Source of the DNA: Congeria kusceri
Lineage: Eukaryota; Mollusca; Bivalvia; Myida; Dreissenidae
Assembly (NCBI GenBank): GCA_027627225.1
Contig: CM051027.1
Coordinates: 44,888,618 to 44,952,617, forward strand
Reading direction: 5' to 3'
Length of the DNA: 64,000 nucleotides
The translations under genes were made by a program, and so were the position numbers. This document shows positions 60,316-64,000 of the stretch, in pieces (the stretch's first letter is position 1; each line of letters opens with the position of its first letter). Below the pieces are notes generated by a model. It saw only the letters and a list, made by a program, of their open reading frames with translations. It ran no database searches and was not told the DNA's origin.

Positions 60316-60735
60316 TGAATTTTATTTTTATGCATTTTAAATTTCAATACAATGATCACAGGAGTATACATACACCACAGGCAAATATTTTAAACAAAAC
60401 AATAGCATGCCAAACTATATAATATATATGGTTATTTACAAAACAGACCGTTATGAAGGTATATCGCAGTTACAAAACGACTCCACCAACTCCCACAAAC
60501 TTATATTTATCTGGTAGTTGTGTGTTAGATAATTGCACATGCTATTTTGCAACTAGTTTTAAGGCCGTGAATCGTTGGATTTACCATTTTATGTTTTGGA
60601 ATCAATATTTTAACAGGAAAGAAAAAAAAACTCAAAACAGACCACATAAATAGTGCAATATATCGGTATTGACATTCATATCGCGATACTTTTTTGCAGA
60701 ATCAAATATTGCAACATACCAATATACCGCGACAC
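60316..60735. other. AT-rich sequence, no gene seen
   Basis: Nothing recognised. It ends in ATATACCGCGACACCCC just before the purine-rich block. Confidence 0.4.
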
Positions 60736-60825
60736 CCCTAGAAGGATGATGGTAGAGATAGGGAGATGATGGTGGGGATAGGGAGGATGATGGAGGAGAT
60801 AGGGAGGATGATGGCTTTACATACC
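60736..60825. repeat. Purine-rich minisatellite (GGGAGGATGATGG type)
   Basis: Four units of about 21 bp, GATAGGGAGGATGATGGTGG-like, with purines on the plus strand. This is the reverse complement of the family at 61010..61450. Confidence 0.85.
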
Positions 60826-61009
60826 GGTATTCAATCAGAATACCTCACTTGGTGCACTATTTTCGGTTCATAACATCAGTCTGTTTTTGCACATGCCATG
60901 CCATAGTTGTGTCTCACAGTGTCTGTGCTAGATCAATAGTTGAATTTCTTTCCATTTTCTTTCCAAAACTATCAATGAGGTAAGAAACTCTAGCTAGAAG
61001 TGTCTCACA

Positions 61010-61450
61010 ACCATTATCCACTCTATCCCCACCACCATCCTCCCTAACCCCACCATCAACCAAAGTAAGAAACTCCTAGCTAGAAGTGTCTCACAAACAT
61101 CATCCCCTCTATCTCCACCATCATTCTCCCTATCCCCACCATTATCCTCCCTTTCCCCCAGCATCATCCTCCCTATCCCCACCATCATCCCCGCTATCAC
61201 CCCTATCATCCCCGCAATCCCCACCATCATCACCTCAATCCCCACCATCATGCCCTCTATCCCACCATCCTCCTCCCTTTCTCCCCATCATCCTACGTAT
61301 CCGTACGTATTCCATCCTCCTCCCTATCCCCACCAACATCCTCCCTATCTCCACCATCATCACCTCGATCCCATCCAACATCCCCTTTATCCCCACCATC
61401 ATCCTACCTATTTCTTCCATCATCCTCCGTATGCCCACCATCATCCTGAC
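61010..61450. repeat. Pyrimidine-rich minisatellite (CCACCATCATCCTCCC type)
   Basis: About 20 units of CATCCTCCCTATCCCCACCA with pyrimidines on the plus strand. A 45-base segment with CTAGCTAGAAGTGTCTCACA is repeated at 60990 and 61079, so block and flank were duplicated together once. Pro/Ser/His- and Met/Gly-rich open frames on both strands are by-products. Confidence 0.85.
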
Positions 61451-62114
61451 CTGACCACGTGCACAAAGATAGACCCGCGCAAGAGCATTGCATTGTTCTC
61501 GCAGGTCGTTCCGAAAAATATAGACCCGAATGAAACAAAGAAGTAGGTATGTAACTTTGATTAAAGACGAGATAAGTGACGAAATATACATGTATACATG
61601 GGTTTTGTCGGTCGGTGTTTACTCGGGAAATTAAGTGTATCCGTTTTGATCTATATGTATACAGACATGAAGGCCCGGTTAACTTGTATTTGGCTGAATA
61701 TACGGCATGATTAAAGAGGGCAGGGCGGAATCAAAGGCGACAGGGAGGGGGTCGGCGGCGGCAGGGCGCTGCACCCTGCCATTAAGGCCTTGCTGGAGAA
61801 CTGTATGGGTAGGCTTGTTGACTTGTTTTAGAAGATAGACTTGCATAGCATTGGGCACAAAGACTAGTATAGCTCGCAAACATTAACCTAATAGTCGTCA
61901 CCTGTATTAGCACAAATTAGGCGCTCAAACTGTATTTTGTGTTTACACTCATTTTAGTCCGTGCACGTGTTTCACAAGTTTAACGATACCGTGACAGTAT
62001 TTTCTTTGGTACACTGCAAATTGTTTTATCGCAATTCATGGGGTCCATGGATCGCGATCGCGACATAGCCAGATCGCAATATAACTTTCCAGATCATTAA
62101 TGTACATATACACT
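61451..62114. other. Unassigned sequence with a GC-rich patch
   Basis: A plus-strand frame ends ...KIDPRKSIALFSQVVP and KNIDPNETKK, then TAG followed by GTATGT. It runs on from the minisatellite and is not called. A GC-rich patch lies at 61715..61790. GATCGCGATCGCGACATAGC near 62052 resembles the right part of the transposon at 17705. Confidence 0.35.
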
Positions 62115-62270
62115 AGCCTCTTTTCACGATTTGTTAAAAAACATGGCTGCTAGGGGCGGTACAGTTTTCCTTATATGGCTTTATTGAAATCTCAAACAAT
62201 CTTCTTTTTAAAAGCCATTATGATGCTTAACACTCAGGTGAGCGACCTAGGGCCATCATGACCGTCACGT
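62115..62270 (+). mobile_element. Right end of a hairpin-ended element with a core-3 unit
   Basis: TTAAAAAACATGGCTGCTAG, GGGCGGTACAGTTTTCCTTA and TGGCTTTATTGAAATCTCAA match core 3 of element J. They are followed by CTCAGGTGAGCGACCTAGGG and CCATCATGACCGTC at 62234. It may be the other half of J, now 6.6 kb away, or an independent truncated copy. Confidence 0.6.
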
Positions 62271-62590
62271 TTCAACTTTGAATGTTTGCTCTATGTCAAA
62301 TTTCACTATAACTATAAGAAGTATTGACTTGAAACTCAAAATACTTGATCACAGTTATGTACCCATTCTGTAGACAAGATGAGGTAACTATATCAAGGAT
62401 TTTGGTGGAGTTATTGCCCTTTTTTTCAACTTAGAATTTTAGCTTAAGGTCAAATTTCTCAATATCTATAAGAGGTATTGACTTGAAATGCAACACATTT
62501 CATCACAGCAATGAACCCATTCTATTAACAAAAGGCCAGAATACTATCAAATACGAGAAAGTCGAGCGTCCAGCACCTTTATGCGGTGCT
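62271..62590 (+). repeat. Tandem ~165-bp repeat (GTTATTGCCCTTTTT family)
   Basis: Two units contain TATTGACTTGAAACTCAAAA, GTACCCATTCTGTAGACAAG and GGAGTTATTGCCCTTTTT. Homologous to 41550..41669 and its two duplicates. Confidence 0.65.
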
Positions 62591-62682
62591 CTTCTGTTTT
62601 CTCAGAATGTGTTAATTTCCATTACATGAACGCTATTTGAACCTTTATTATATGCCAATAATAATATATAAATTTCAGTTTT

Positions 62683-63800
62683 TATGCCCCCGAAGGAGGG
62701 CATATAGTAGTCGCACCGTCCGTCCGTGGGTGGGTGCGTGGGTCCGTCCGTCCAGACTTCGTTTCCCCTCTGTAACTTTTTAATGCCTGGATGGATTAAC
62801 AATATTACTTCAGATTATTATTCCCCATGACTAGACAATGTGTTGCGTACAACTCCCATGCTCGTCGGTCAAGGTCACAATTCAAGGTCAAGGGTCATGA
62901 ATTTTCGTTTCCGCTCCATAACTTCTAAACGCCTGGATGGATTTTAATATAACTTTAGATTATTATTCCACATGACCAGACGATGTGTCGTGTACAACTC
63001 CCATGCTCGTCGGTCAAAGGTCAAGGTCACAATTCAAGGTCAAAGGTAATGAATTTTCGTTTCCGCTCCATAACTTCTAAAAGCCTGGATGGATTTTAAT
63101 TATAACCTCAGATTATTTTTCCCCATGACAAGACGATGTGTCGAGTACAACTCCCATGCTCGTTGGTCAAAGGTCAAGGTCACAATTTAAGGTCAAAGGT
63201 CATGAATTTTTGTTTCCGCTCAGTTACTTCTTAACGCCTGGAAGGATTTTGATATAACATAAAGATTATTATTCCCCATGACTAGACAATGTGTCGCGTA
63301 CAACTCTCATGATCGTCGGTCAAAGGTCAAGGTCACAATTCAAGGTCAAAGGTCATTAAGTTTTGTTTCCACTTCATAGCTTCTAAATGTCTGGAGGGAT
63401 TTAAATGTTACTTCAGCTTATTATTCTCTATTACCAGACAATGTGTCGCATACAACTCCCATGCTCGTCTGTCAAAGGTCAAGGTCACAATTCAAGGTCA
63501 AAGGTTAAGGATTTCTGTTTATCCACTATAACTTCTACACGTCTGGAAGGATTTTAATATTACTTCAGATTATTATTTCCCATGACCAGGCGATGTGTCG
63601 TGTACAATTTCCATGGTTCTCGGTCAAAGGTCAAGGTCACAATTTAAGGTGAAATGTCAAGGAATTTTCTTTCGGCTCTTTATCTTCCAAAAGCCTTGAA
63701 GGATGTTAATATTACTTCAGATTATTTTTTCTCATGACCAGATGATGTGTCGCATACCACTTACATGCTCCTCAGTCAAGGTCTGTGGGTCCAAGGTTAC
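62683..63800 (+). repeat. AGGTCA-rich tandem array with hairpin terminus
   Basis: It starts with the hairpin TATGCCCCCGAAGGAGGGCA (62683..62704) and a CCGTCCGTCCGTGGG stretch. About six ~170-bp units follow: TTTCCGCTCCATAACTTCTA, CCTGGATGGATTTTAATATA, GATTATTATTCCCCATGACC, GACGATGTGTCG, GTCAAAGGTCAAGGTCACAA and TTCAAGGTCAAAGGTCATGA. It is the reverse complement of the array at 37540..38480. The 3' end decays toward 64000, where a related GCAGGAAGCATAATTTTTTC block is seen. Confidence 0.85.
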
Positions 63801-64000
63801 ACTTCAAAGGCAAATATTAGAATGAACTTTTTGCAGGAAGCATAATTTTTTCCAACATGTAAGGAATGTAATAACTTGGTGGGAATGACGATCATTATGA
63901 GGCAGTGTGTCACAACAACAAATAGTTGTGTTGCTGAACTCTCAAGATATTTGTCCAGGGCATAATATTGTACTTGAACATTGTTTTGCCTTCCTTTGAC

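Noticed and set aside
61086..61591. Pro/Ser/His-rich and Met/Gly-rich proteins on opposite strands
   Set aside because: Both derive from the CCACCATCATCC minisatellite.

Overview
The window looks like a eukaryotic nuclear genome segment from a mollusc, most likely a bivalve. It is AT-rich and intron-rich and dominated by repeats. Several repeat families are of a kind I associate with bivalve genomes: hairpin-ended elements beginning AGCTCACCTGAGCAC, a tRNA-derived SINE with a conserved 3' domain, and repeats rich in AAGGTCAAGGTCA. The taxon is inferred from repeat style and one conserved gene, not from a marker sequence.

The one confidently identified gene is a plus-strand, four-exon orthologue of the ubiquitin-conjugating enzyme UBE2L3/UbcH7 (22983..29124). 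Its exons join to exactly 154 codons, the length of the human protein. They keep Cys86, Phe63, Pro88 and His119. A second probable coding segment is a terminal exon at 57046..57507 (+), whose family I do not recognise.

Layout. 1..5284: a minus-oriented hairpin-ended element built of ~170-bp tandem repeats, split by a TA-flanked DNA transposon that itself contains a hAT-like element. 5600..9603: two minisatellites, one split by a transposon with a 3-bp target duplication. 9656..9793: a possible Harbinger transposase relic. 9794..17462: a cluster of minus-oriented hairpin-ended elements with a ~146-bp core repeat, one of them interrupted by a CAGGG-ended transposon. 17705..19127: a second CAGGG-ended transposon, followed by a SINE. 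21034..21188: a compound microsatellite. 22625..30763: a LINE relic, UBE2L3, its 3' flank and a SINE. 31262..36660: more hairpin-ended elements, now on the plus strand. 36003..54240: three tandem copies of a 6.14-kb unit, each with a tRNA-like sequence and AGGTCA-rich repeats. 54693..64000: another hairpin-ended element, the orphan exon, three minisatellite arrays, a ~285-bp duplication and a closing AGGTCA-rich array.

The most striking observation is in the last intron of UBE2L3. The 3' splice site of exon 4, meaning the last ~23 intron bases plus the first 27 exon bases, has been amplified into a 50-bp tandem array. The true acceptor is preceded by 19 near-identical copies, each with its own branch-point-like, pyrimidine and CAG signals. 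In the frame set by exon 3, every decoy runs into a stop within a few codons. The second theme is a modular transposon family: constant hairpin ends enclose at least four different internal tandem-repeat cores.
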